Part shown: piece after piece, positions 23,301 through 35,322 of the stretch
Layout: the number at the start of each line of letters is the position of its first letter
Numbering within the stretch: the stretch's first letter is position 1
Origin: Cryptomeria japonica
Lineage: Eukaryota > Streptophyta > Pinopsida > Cupressales > Cupressaceae
Length of the DNA stretch: 64,000 nucleotides
Assembly: GCF_030272615.1 (NCBI RefSeq)
Contig: NC_081414.1
Span: 305,371,164-305,435,163 of the forward strand
Reading direction: 5' to 3'
The notes under the pieces: model-generated
Told to the model about the DNA's origin: nothing
What the model saw: the letters and a program-made list of their open reading frames with translations, nothing else
The model's database searches: none
Made by a program: the position numbers and the translations under genes

Positions 23301-23935
23301 TCCCATATAGTGCTAGTTGGTTTGGTAATCTTAGACATATGTCTCACATATCCCTTTGACCTTATTTTGATAATATTGTCAAAATTTATATGGCCTAACC
23401 TTCTATGTCATAACCAGCTTTCATCTACTTGTCCCATCATGCATTGTGACTCATAACATTCCTTCAAGTTGTAAACATTGCCTTTAGTCCTCTTACCTTC
23501 TGCAATTAATTTCTCATTGCTTTCTTTTCTGATTTCACATCCCTTGAAATCAAAAGTAAACTTATAGCCGCTGTCACACATCTGACTTACACTTAGTAAG
23601 TTATGCTTTAATCCTATAACATAGTATACATTATGTGCCTTCAACTTACCATCAATGCTTAATGTTCCTTTGCCTTTTATTTTGATGGAAGTGTTGTCAC
23701 CAAATCTAACTGATCCTCCATTCCAATCTTCAAATTTTATAAGCTTTTTCTTATCTCCTATCATGCGATTGGAGCATCCACTATCAACAACCCATAAGTT
23801 TTTTCTCTCTACATGCAATGCTATTTGGACAATCGGACTTGATTCAATTTTCTCCTTTTTCTTCTCTATCCACCCTTGCTTGTTTTCTTTCCTCATCTTT
23901 GCTGCAACATTATGATAAAATGTGGTTTTTGGTTA
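23301..23935 (-). pseudogene. Copia protease and pre-integrase domain
   Basis: The open stretch 23896-23408 contains 'NLWVVDSGCSNRMIGDK', where DSG is the aspartic protease active site; the usual 'CSxHM' has Asn-Arg in place of x-His. It continues 'VRFGDNTSIKIKGKG' and 'VYYVIGLKHNLLSVSQMCD', then, beyond a stop at 23408, 'LWHRRLGHINFDNI', the pre-integrase signature. 163 codons are open. Confidence 0.85.
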
Positions 23936-24305
23936 CACAATTTATGTCTTTTTGTTGTTGTTTAGCTTCTCTCGACTTGTAATTCTTTTCTATGTGACCG
24001 TAGCTTTGACAATAATATCATTTTACCTTTATGTTCAATGATGAAATAGAGGGGTTGCCACTTGATTGAATTTTTTTTCATTACACTCATAGCTCTTATG
24101 GCCAAATTCATTGCAGTGATAGCATAAAACATTCATATCACTTAATACAACAAAAGGATTCTTATTTTCATAGCTTGGAGAAGGTCTAAACATATGTCTA
24201 CAATCTGAAATTTTATGTCCATAAGCATTACATTTGTAGTAGTAACCATGGAATTGAGGAGCATACTAGTCATGATTCCACATTGGTCTTCTTGGAGCAA
24301 CATAT
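23936..24305 (-). pseudogene. Copia gag C-terminus with zinc knuckles
   Basis: Minus strand shows 'YKCNAYGHKISDC' (first Cys changed to Tyr) and 'CYHCNEFGHKSYEC', two CCHC-type knuckles. The rest of gag is cut off at 24305 by element Y. Confidence 0.7.
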
Positions 24306-26041
24306 TGTAGTGTCCCTCCCTGATTCATCTTATATTTTGTATATCAAAGGATTGTATTGATCTAGCTTAGTATACTTTATGGTGATTTGATTGTATCATT
24401 CTGTGTACTAACCCTATTCCATGATTGTAATAGATAATGATGGATCTATATTTGATGGTTTATATGTACTCATTATTCATGATGGATCATATTTCTTATG
24501 GGATGTTTATGACATTATGATTACACTAACCCTACTCTATGATTATGATGGATGAGTTGATGCAATGATGTTTGTGATTGTCTTCCAGTGTGTTCATGAT
24601 TAGAGACAATGTCATATCACTCATTGCGAGCACGATATGATGTTGTGATTCTCTTTTCACTTCCTTGTTTATCATGATGATATATGTTGTATATGTATTG
24701 TATTGTATTGTGCTTAGTGGTGGTTGCAGGGTTGTAGGTACCAGACATCGACTCCACCTGGTCTCACAGGTTTGAGCGTGTCCTATCCCAATGACAAGTT
24801 GTCGAAGATAGCATGTGTTTCCTTCTCATACTCTAGGCTTAGTAGGTCAATTGTTAGTTGTGTCGTGGCATAAGTTGGTGTCTAGTCTTGCATTAGTGTT
24901 TCCTTTTGCTAGTTGTTTGTGTATGTGAGTGTATGGTTTATATTTAATTAATTAATAGGATTATGAGATTTATTAATGTTTAATTAATTTATCCTATATT
25001 TGATTAATGGTTATTTATTCGATTATTTTATTATTGATAATTATTTATTGTTGAGAGATATATATTTAATTAATTGAGATTAACTTAATTGATTTATTGT
25101 TTAATGATTTAATTATTATTTTATGGTTTATTTATTGTTTTGATTTATTTAATTAATTAATTAATTATTATTGAGATTGATTTATTTGATTTTTTGTATA
25201 GTGTGTTATTTATTTAATGTTTATATTTGATTTATTATTTAAATTAATATTTAATTAAATACTATGTTTCATTAATCTAATTTTAATTACATGTGGCATT
25301 CATATTGTTTGTATAAACAAGGTATATTATAAATTTTACCTACCCTTGCATGTTATTGGTTGATTTTGAATTGGTAGGTAAATACTATTGATAAATATGT
25401 ATTTCTTGAAACTATACCCAGTAGGTAAGATATATTGTCCTTTGGAATTTTTTAATTGGTCGGTTTTGCCCTATAGTTTTTGAGTTTAATTTTTATTTAA
25501 ATTGCATTCTGAGAATGTTTTCCGGTTAATCATCCGACAAATTTCTGGAATTGGGTTTCTAAGTGAATTGAGGACTGGCTTGAAGAATTAGGATTGCTTG
25601 TGGATTGCTCTTCTTCAGATTTCTACCTTGTTGGATTGCGCTTGCAGGTTGGTTCTATTTATCCATCGAAATGTTGGTTTCCAAAAAAGCATGTCGTCTC
25701 TATTACTGTGCAAAATTATTACTGGATGTTGTTTGAATTTTTTTTGGGAAAAGTGGGATTGAATTTGAAGGATTTAATTAGCATTGGAAAGAGATTTGGG
25801 AAGGGAATCTGGAAAAAGAGTTTTAATTGATTGCTTTTTGAGAATGAAAATTACTTGCTGGAAAATGGCACTTCCATGTGTATTTCATGTTTCCTCTTCC
25901 CTATATTATGGAGGTGTTATTGGTTTTGTTTTGGAGTTATTTACCTCCTTGTATTGCATTCCTTGAGTCTCCCTTGTTTCAGTATGTTATTGTGTGTTTT
26001 TTAGCCTTCCTGTAGCTTGACAAAAGGTTCTTATGTCATTA

Positions 26042-26183
26042 TGATTGTATATTGTAAGGAACAAACCATTTGAATGGGTCTGACGATTCTTTTTGAGCCT
26101 TGTGAAGCTTTGTGATTGTATATTGTAAGGAATAAACCATTTGAATGGGTCTGACGATTCTTTTTGAGCCTTGTGAAGCTTTG
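26042..26183. repeat. 71 bp tandem duplication
   Basis: 26042-26112 and 26113-26183 are adjacent copies with a single difference (AACAAACC against AATAAACC). A seven-base TGATTGT follows as the start of a third unit. Confidence 0.95.
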
Positions 26184-28931
26184 TGATTGTCTCTTTGAGG
26201 AGTTTGTAGAGTTAGCGTATCTCCCTTTGTTGCTATGTGCTCTAGGTGCCATTCTAAGCACTGTCGGAGATCTTTCATACTATTTTCAATTTCTAAGTTT
26301 GTAACTTTACTTTTTTTGAGTTTCCTCTTTGATTTTAGCATCTTCCAAACCTACTGGATTGGTATTGTGTTTCATTTTTGACCCCTGGGTAGATCTGGGC
26401 AAGTATCCTAGCCATATGAGTTCATTTTACTTGGATTTTGGCCATTTTACCCAAAACACCACTAAATTTACCAAATACACTACCTTATGAGCTAGAAACA
26501 CTACCCCTTAGACCAAAAATGCTAATTTACTTACCAAAAACACCACTCTGCATTCCAGTGGTGCTGGTCAGCATTTTAGGAGCACTGGGCTGCTCCGAAA
26601 AGGCTAGAAATGTCAATTTGAGCTTTGTGAGAGTCTTTTTGGGATTTGTTTATTCTCCAGAGGTGTGTGTGGATTGTGTCAAAATTCTCCAAGTTATCCT
26701 TGATGTATTTTGATCTTTTATGTTGCCTTTTGTGCTCTGGTAAGAGGGTTTATGCCTTACTTTGAGGTGTTTCATATGCATTGTATTGCTTCAATGAGAG
26801 GGAGAATTCCTCGCTGTTGAGGATTGGTTATATGGCTCCAATGGGATGCATTTTTCTTCACTGTAGAGAATTTGACATGGATTTTTTTTCATCCTTGGAT
26901 TATATTTATGCTTGGCTCTTTTTTTGTATTGTTTCGAGGAAGGCTCATACCATGTGTATGGTTATATGTACTCCGTTATGATCTTTTGTTCTTAGTTTGT
27001 TGTGACTATTTTTATATCATTTGTGAGGCTTCATGATGTATTATGTTCTACCAATTTATGTTTTAGCCTATGGTTATGGTCCATGGTTAGGAGAGTGGGC
27101 TCTTGCATGTGTGGACTAGGGTCTTGAGCATTATGCCTCTAGGTGGGGGTCTAGACTTGTTGGAATCACATGAAGAGATTTCTGGGAATTGCAAGTGATA
27201 ATATTAATAATTAATTAGTGGGTTTGGGTATCTAGGAATTCACTAAATAAGATAATAATTGGTTTTTTTGCCCCACCTCATCGCCCAAGAGCATTGCTCG
27301 GGATGAGCTTGGGAAGACCATTGGAGCGGTAAACCTATCTCCCTAGAATGGCTCCAAGGTGGAGAAGGTTTCACATGTCTATCAGGGTGAGGCTTGGCCC
27401 CTTCTTCTATGAGGGTAGCATGTTATGAAACTCTTCCCTACATGTGTCCATTATTCATATGCCTTGATTTGTTGTATATGCCTCTAGAGGTTTGGTTGCT
27501 TTGCTTTAGCCTTGTGATGTGATTGGATGTTGTATATATGGTTGGAGTCTAGTGAGATAATTTTGTATCCATTGTTTGTTGGGTGTTAGCCTAGGTCTCG
27601 AGTGTGAGTTGGAACCTAATGTCATCTCCTAGCACAGGGGGTGGTTCCTATTTGGTTCCACATGGTCAGGTGGTTTGATGCCTTTTTCCATTGGGATGTT
27701 CTTCATTGGATGCTTGTGTGCTTGGACATGGTTGTATGATATCTCCTCATGTGGATGGATCTTGGAGCATAATCTATGTAATTAGGACTAATATCATGTG
27801 GTATGTAACTCAAGAAGGATACTATTGAAAATAAGACTATGAAATCAATATTTTAAGAATATATATAATAGGACTTGTAGCAAGTTGAATTTAGGATGGG
27901 ATTTATTGAATGAGATTGTTTTCAATGGATATTTAATTTTAAATATAATTCTTGATTAGAAAGGAATTAAATGATTGAGAGATATGAATGCAATATCTTG
28001 TGTATGTCTTATGAATGGTAGTGAATATGTTAACGATCATGTATGCCTTGATTTGAAAGATGTTAATCTTCACTATTGGTTATCTTGTGGATTTGTATGG
28101 ATTCTATGACTCTTCAATATGTGGTTTACCTATGGAGCTTATTTCTATGTATTAGAGATAATACTGTATCATGATGACTTGTAAATGTGGAATGAGAATA
28201 TGTACTTACATAACTTGTATTATTAAGCATTAGGACATGTGATGTATCAATAGAGACTATGTGATTGTCCCATGTACCCTTATGTGTTTGGAATTGATGA
28301 TGTAGAACAATTCTCTTGTAATTAGATGATGTATTACTATATGGTTCATGTTGTATAAATTTTCATCATGATGGGAATGAGATCCTATGTTGAATTAGGG
28401 GATTGACATATTAGATAATGTTTATTCTTGTAGTATCATATGAATCTTGAATTCGTTTAGTAGCATGGAATCCTATTTGGAAGTAGATAAGTTCTTGATG
28501 TCATAATTAGTATTCTTGATGAGTTGTGTAATGGTTGTGCTTAAGGAATTAATCTAGTTCCATGTGTAGGAGAAGGATAAATGAATTTAGATTCATGATG
28601 TGTTAAGTGGTTAAGGAATAAAGATGGGTATTAGGAACATTTGGTTGGTATCTTAAAATGAACCTAAAGAGTATGAAATGTGATAGAGTTATGCATATGT
28701 GTTAATGATTTATCATAGCTGCATGGGAAGTAAATGATTAGTTAGATGAGGATATATGGTGTTCTAAATGGATATGTGATGTGTTAGAATTATGTCAAGT
28801 AGTGACATTAATATACCATAGGGAATTGAAATATTGTAAGAGTTTGTTTAGTGATATGTTAATGATTAAATGATCTATTTTGCTTGCATAATAATATACT
28901 ATGGTTATGTTCATGTTGATTTATGTGTTCT

Positions 28932-28949
28932 TATAAATAGTTAATGTTT
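28932..28949. repeat. LINE target-site duplication, left copy
   Basis: TATAAATAGTTAATGTTT here equals 36844-36861 over 18 bases. It defines the ends of the LINE. Confidence 0.92.
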
Positions 28950-29163
28950 TTGATTAAGCAAAAATAGGTTTTAAGGGGACCAAAAACCCCTTACGTCTGA
29001 ATCCAAAGATAGAGCATTAGAGCAACTAGATCGAGACTAATAACAAAGAGACATAACAGGCTGCTACATAAAAGGACAATAGAGACACAACAACCAAAGA
29101 AAAGAACAACAAAAATCCAATGAGGTGCTGGCGAGAACAACAACAAAAAGATACCAAGACCAG
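28950..29163 (-). other. LINE 3' UTR
   Basis: About 210 bp between the ORF3 stop and the target duplication. It contains an inverted repeat GGGG(T)/(A)CCCC at about 28976-28991. No long poly(A) is visible. Confidence 0.5.
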
Positions 29164-30695
29164 TTACATGAAAATATTGAGGCCATCAGCAGCCTCTTTC
29201 TCTAGCATCATCATGGTCTTTGTAGCTTCCTTGAGGTTGAGAAGATCCTAAGGCAAAGGTACCTCCAAAGCCTTGGTGCTTTGTTTGGTCCTCCTCATAG
29301 CGTGAGGGAAATCCTTGGAGCTAGAAACCCCAACATCCATCTTTAGATCGACAAAGTTCCTGTCATTATGCATCTTCTCCAATCTAGACATCATCACCGA
29401 CATGTTGGTAGCAAACACTATCAGCATAGCCACACTATTCTCCATTATCTTCTTGAGTGCAACCTCAATTTTTTGCATTTTCAAGTTGATCTCCCCAAAC
29501 TTTTCATCATATCTTTTCTTAAAAAGCTTGATAGCCTCCCCATTTTTCTTAAGGCACTCCAACATCATTCTTTTTTCGTCATCTTTCCATAGGGCACACT
29601 CATTGTTCTAAGAAGCGCAATCCTTCCCCTTAAGCTTAATTTTCATTTGACCCTCTTTCTCCACAACCCCTTCCAACTTAGCTAAGGTAGTTCTTTGCTT
29701 AAGATGCAGAGTCTTAATTTCATGGAATACCTAGTGTTGGAAGTGATACAGATCAATCAAGGCACTTCTATCAGTTCCCAAAATATTGAGCATTGACTTA
29801 GGCTTATCTTGTAAATCCCGGGAGTCCAAGTCCATTGGTTCTAGTACTAGTTATCAGAGTTTTGAGGAGGAAACTCATCCCCCACATTAGAATCAGATAA
29901 AATTATCTTATTACCCTTCCCCTTGGGCTTCACCTTGTAACTAAAAGTATCCTCCCCTGACAAAACATCATTGTTCTTCTTGAGGATTCTAACCCTCTTC
30001 TTAGGGGGGGTAGAAGCAACAACTTTAACCTCAAACTTAGAGTCATCAAAGCCATCACTAGGGGTGTAATATTCCTCTTTATCTTCCACACTAGCCTTCA
30101 CTCTATTAACCCTAGCTTCAAAATGATCATAAATTAAAAGGATTAATCACTAATGAGCCAAAGGGCATGACTTAGGGTTCTTAATATGGTCAGCCAGACA
30201 ATCATTCAGGGATGAAACCAGTTAATAAGGAAAGGAAACCTTATTCCCATATTGAAAATGATTGAGAACCACAAAATGGTAGCTATAGAATTTAGTAAAC
30301 CTCCCATCAACTGTAACAAATTCCATTATCACTTTTAGCATTTTACGCCATAAAACTTTTACCTGGTTGGGAGTGAAGTAAGTTCTATCTTGCTTGAAAA
30401 GCCTCACCTTTTCATCATCATCCTTAGGAAATATTTTCACTGCATTGTCAAAAACATTTCTACCCCTGAAGAAGTTGGCCCTGTCCATTGACATCCCTGT
30501 GACCTCCGCAACCAAATTCTCATCCAACTTCACTGTCTGCCCAAAGAGAGTGACTTTCTTTTTGTTCCATCCCTTAACAAAGAGTTTGGAAACATGGTCC
30601 TTTTTACCAAGTAATTTATCCATATACCTTGTAAGCCCTCCCTTCTGCAATCTCCTCCACACCTTATGTTCCTTGTTCTAGCCTTCACAGCTCAT
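29164..30695 (-). pseudogene. LINE ORF3: transposon/mobile-domain-like protein with coiled coil
   Basis: Likely start at the ATG at 30695 ('MSCEG', then TAG). Open stretches 30662-30222, 30101-29847 and 29568-29248 form one protein of about 510 codons, with a few stops and one frameshift between 29847 and 29568. N-terminal ~170 residues: 'LFVKGWNKKKVTLFG', 'LDENLVAEVTGMSMDR', 'FTKFYSYHFVVLNHFQYG', 'HFEAR'. This is a globular fold I associate with putative plant transposon/mobile-domain proteins, not with LINE enzymes. Then an acidic stretch, a nuclear-signal-like 'PKKRVRILKKN', and a C-terminal coiled coil ('INLKMQKIEVALKKIMEN'). Plant L1 elements normally end after RNase H, so this is an addition. 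Function unknown. Confidence 0.65.
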
Positions 30696-30879
30696 TGACT
30701 CATTCCTATTAATATTACCCCAATTGTTTCTGCAGTCCAATCAACCCCTCCTTCACTTGAGAAAAAAGAAGCTCTACAATACCAATAGAGAAATGTAGAG
30801 CTAAGGCACATAATGCAAATAATCACCCACAAAGTGTGCGGGGTGGTCCACCTCATATAATCTAGAAGCTTCTTGCCAG

Positions 30880-33800
30880 CTCGATAATCATTTATTTTAT
30901 AACTCGATCTAAGGGCCATCATGAGATAATAAGGGAATAACCTTTTCATTAATGCGATCAAAAGATAATTTCTCCTTAGCCTCCAAAGATAAATTGGTTT
31001 CACCTTGCCACTTGATAGGGACTGATAACTTAACTCCTATGTTGGTAAAAGTGTCTGCCACCATATTTGCTTCCGTATAGGTGTGGGTTATGACACACCT
31101 ATCCAAACCTTCAATAATTTTAAGGTCCCTTATAATAATATTCTTAATTTTCCAAGAGGGCTTAGCCAAACCTTTTAGACAACTAATAATATTTAAGGAG
31201 TCCCCCTCTATCCAAACTTTTTTCAATTGCAAATTGTCAATAATTTTAAGGCTTTCCAACTTCAGCTATGTGATTAATTTGGGAACCTAGAGGAAGGGCC
31301 ACCTGAATCAAACTACATCCATTTGAATCTCTTACTACTCCCCCCCAGAGGGCCCAAGGTTCCCCTTATCTGCCCCATCAAAATTATCTTTCAGCCATCC
31401 CTCCAGAGGGTAATTCCAGATGACATCTTCTCTAGATTTCTTTGCTTTGAACTTGCTAATATCATCTTCTTATCCTCCTCATAAATAGAAGTGGAAGGAA
31501 GGTAGAAGATGCCACTGTCAATTAACTTCATATTCTCTCTGATGGACCTACACACCTTGTCAAAAACAATCTTAGTTGTACAAGATGACTCCCTAAAAAT
31601 TTTGTTGTTCCTTTCCTTCCAAATATGCTAGGAGACATAGGGAAATAATAGAGACTAGAGGATTTTGATAAAAGAGTTGGAAGAAGGAAAACTACATTGA
31701 ACAAATAAATCTTCCACCTTATCCAGAAAGACCCAAGCAATCTTTCACTTATGAAAAACAATACCCCATATCTCCACCGTGAACAGGCAATGAAGCACAA
31801 GGTGAGAGAAAAATTCTTCACCGTTGAGGCATAAGTGACATCTATTCAGAATCAAGAATCCTCTCTTACTTAAATTATCAGTAGTAAGGATTTTATTTTG
31901 GAGCAAAAGGAAGAAGAAAATATTAACTTTAGGGGTGAGGTTTTTGATCCAAGCCTTAGTCCAAAAAGGAGGATGGGGTAGGGGAGAAACCATCTTTCAA
32001 ATAATAGAGGCCACAAAGAAGAAACCATCCGAGGTCAACCTCCAAATGAAAATATCTTCAACCAGAGGATTAACAAACAAGAACAAAAAATCCTGCTAGA
32101 TTGGAGAAAAGATAGCATTAATTTCCTTCAAATTAACCCAAGAAGAGTTCTGCCAATAGTCAGAGACAAAGAAGCCAATCTAGCCTTGGAAATATTGATA
32201 AAGAGCAAAAAATATAGGCACAAGTAGAGGGGTTCATAAAAAATCCATACATCTTCCCAAAATCTGATGCTAGAACCCTTTCCAAGAACCCAACCAACTC
32301 CAACTTCAACCACCTTTTTAGCCTTGAGAATGCTATTCCAGATGAAGGGACCACAAGGAATATTATAGGAATGAAAGAAAGACACCATATTAGGGACACC
32401 ATTAAGGTATTTACTGAACCACACTGAATTCCATCCTCCTTTTGCCATAAGTCCTCCAGATCTGTTTAGCTAGCAAGGAATTGTTAAAGTCTTTTATAGC
32501 CCTTAAGCCAAGATCCCCAAAGGCCTTAGGTAAGGAAACCTTCTCCTAGGCAACCAAATGCATCCTTCTTCTATCTTCAACTCCAGACCATATAAATATT
32601 ATTTGTATCTTCTCAATAGCTTCAATAAATTTGGAGGGGATCATAAGTAAGCTCAATACATAAACTGGTAGATTTTGAAGCAAAGATTTCAGCAACTGCA
32701 ATTTCCCAGCTTGACTTAGCAAAGTACCTTTCCATATTGCCAGTTTCTTATTGAAACTATCCACAATGGAGCTCCAAAAGGTTTCAAGAGGGGAGGATCC
32801 CAATGGAAGGCCTAAGTAAATCAAAGGAAAAGAATCCACAACATATCCAATGATGTCAACAATTTTTCTCTTCCTCCGAGGAGGAGTATTGATGAAGAAG
32901 ATAGACGTCTTATTCCAATTGATAATCCGGCCATAAGATTGGGTATAGATTTGCAAAGAACCTTTGAATGATATAGCTTCATGGATAATAGCAGACCCAA
33001 GGAGGATGGTATCATCCACAAATTTCTAGTGTGAACAAATGAGATTGGAAGATGAAGGCTTCACTCCTTTGATCTCCCCAGTAATGACCAATCTTTGGAG
33101 ATATCTGCTTAAGCTTTTAGCCAAGATAGTAAACAAGATGGGGGAGATGGGATCCCCTTGTCTTAATCCTCTTGAAGGATTGAAGAATCTAGAGAGGGAA
33201 CCATTAATGATAACAGAGAGGGTAGGAGTAGAGATAAGTTGCCAAATAATACAAGAAGCTCTGTCATCAAAACCATAAGCTTGGAAGATTCTTCTTAGAA
33301 AACACCAATCAACTCTATCATAGGCTTTAGCAAGATCTAGCTTAATAAGAAACCCATCTTTCTTAGAGACATTCAAAGAATGAATATTCTCATGAACCAT
33401 GATAATGGAATCCAGGATTTTCCTACCCGAAACGAAGCCATTCTATTGCGGGGAGATAAGAGAGGGAAGTACAACTAGTAGCCCAGAAGTGACAACCTTG
33501 GATATAATATTTTACATAGAGTTACAAAGGCTAATAGGTATAAATTTGTCCAAAGAATCCACCCCAGGAAGTTTAGGAATAAGAACCAAAAAAGTTGAGT
33601 TGACCTCCTTGAGGAGAGATTTAGAACCAAATAATTCCTTAACAACATTAACAATATCCTTCTCAACAATGTACCAAAAGGAATGAAAGAAGAACATGGG
33701 ATACCCATTTGGACAAGGGGCTTTATCTCCTTGAAAGGAAAAGACAACCTTTTTGATCTCCAATGTGGAAGGAATAGCCAATATGCATTTATTTTGTTCA

Positions 33801-35078
33801 GCCCCAATAAATTTTCCAGCAAAGAATCCTAACTTTTTAGACAAAGATTAGACTCAATAGTCAAAAGATTAGAAAAAATGTGAACAACCTCAACAGCTAT
33901 CTCCTCTTTTTAATGATATTTCCATCTCTGACCAACTGGGATATTCTATTTGCAGCTTTATGTTTCATAGTAGACATATGGAAGTATTTAGTGTTTTTAT
34001 CCCTCACAAAAAGCCACAGAGCTCTTGACCTTTGTCTCCAAAATTCTTCCTCACTGGCAATGATACTATGATATCTAGCAAGGATTTCATTTTCTTTAGC
34101 TCTTGAAACAGACTTGAATCCCTCTTTTTGAATACTATCCTGAACCTATTTTAACTCCATTTGTAAAGCATATTTAGTAGAAAAAATGTCTCCAAAGACC
34201 TCTTTATTCCAATTTTTGACATTGTCCTTGACAAATCTTAAATTTTATAACAACTTTAAACATCATAGTGCCTTCCAAATTGATATTCCACCATCTAAAA
34301 AAAAATTTCCTCCAAGGAAGGGTATGACAACCACATTTTCTCAAATCTAAAAGGAAAGTTGCATTTCTTAATGAGAGCATCAACAGTGAAGGATATGGGG
34401 AAATACTCTGACCCAACTCTGTTGATAGAAGATAAAGAACAATGGTATTTAGAGAGCCAATCATTAGAAATTAGAGATCATTCCAACCTTACTTGAATCA
34501 ATTCATCACCATCCATCCTGTTAGACCATGTACAGGAAGCCCCTTGTAGCTTCACATCAAAAAGAGCCAATTTATTAATGAATTCCATAAGATCAACTCT
34601 GTTGTCCAAATGTTCTTGAGACCCCCCAAAATTTTCTTCTTCCTGGAGAGGGGTGTTAAAATCTCCCATAATCAACCAACTATCATGAGCAAAAAAACTC
34701 CTCTTCTCCTCAATCTTTCTCCAAAACTTATACCTAGTTGCCTTCATATTAGGGGCATAAATATTAGATAAAATCTAGGAGAAATCATCCCTTATATGAT
34801 TTAATCTTACAAAGATCAAGTTACCATCAAATTCAATAAATTCACCATCAATGGTTTTCTTGTTCCAGAAGATAGCAACACCACCAAAAGTACTATTAGA
34901 GCTGCTACCAATAGCTCCTCCAAATTTCAAAAGGTTAAATTTTTCAACTTTATCTTTAATCATCTTAGTTTCTTGAATTAAAACAACATCCGTCTTATGG
35001 TCTCTTACCAGATTCTAGATAATATCCTGTTTTATGGTGGCTATTAAAGCCCCTTATGTTCCAATAAATAATCTTCAT
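30880..35078 (-). pseudogene. LINE ORF2: endonuclease, reverse transcriptase, RNase H
   Basis: Starts at the ATG at 35078, 'MKIIYWNIRGFNS', the usual opening of plant L1 endonuclease. 'VVLIQETKM' and 'WLIMGDFNTPLQ' are endonuclease motifs. RT follows at 33850-32546: 'FLIKLDLAKAYDRVDW', 'GLRQGDPISPILF' and active-site 'KFVDDTILL' (FVDD; family usually F/YADD). A zinc-binding region ('CHLCLNGEEFFSHLVLHC') lies near 31870-31800. RNase H is at about 31400-30910 with 'DGADKGNLGP', 'VWIEGDSLNII' and 'THTYTEANMVADTFTNIG'. Frameshifts and stops are spread throughout. In life it nicks target DNA and copies the RNA at the nick. Confidence 0.88.
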
Positions 35079-35322
35079 TTTTTGCTTGGGGAACATGTAT
35101 CCTAGATAGTCTGCTGGCTCTCATTAGAAATGTTTTTTTTTCTTTAAAATTCCTTATGCCACTTAGCTGATTTCCTACCTGGTAGAGATTTAGAATGTCC
35201 AACATCAGCTTTAGCCCTAGTTTTGGTATTCACCCCACTATTAGGCCCCATTTTCTTAAATTTTTCTTTCTTCCAACCGAAGTACAAGATTATTCATCTT
35301 CTTCTCCTTTTCCTGCAAGTTT

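Larger units (their letters stand above)
21335..24305 (-). mobile_element. Ty1/copia gag-pol fragment
   Basis: On the minus strand from 24305 the order is gag zinc knuckles, protease, pre-integrase domain, integrase and the first residues of RT, the Ty1/copia order. It stops at about 21335 inside RT and has no LTR of its own: one end is cut by element Y (24306), the other by unassigned DNA. A solo LTR (21702-22502) interrupts it. The sequence style (for example 'GGSVRFGDN', 'GLKHNLLSVSQMCD') is closest to the SIRE/Maximus lineage by memory, which is an inference. Confidence 0.82.
24306..28949 (+). repeat. 5' LTR of Y, main part
   Basis: Starts TGTAGTGTCCCTCCC; homologous start at 37409. Strongly AT-rich, no ORF supported. 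It contains a 71 bp tandem duplication (26042-26183). The LTR ends at 36976 after the LINE, with GGGCATTACA. Confidence 0.65.

Noticed and set aside
24306-24400. Y first LTR as 3' LTR of the copia fragment
   Set aside because: Orientation is opposite, it joins the middle of gag, and its primer site at 36977 shows it is the 5' LTR of a + strand element.
29315-29611. Plus-strand ORFs at 29315-29611 and 30394-30681
   Set aside because: Antisense shadows of LINE ORF3, whose minus reading has a clear coiled coil and conserved motifs.
29164-30695. Host gene next to the LINE
   Set aside because: The segment lies inside the LINE's 18 bp target duplications, on the same strand and directly after RNase H, so it belongs to the element.
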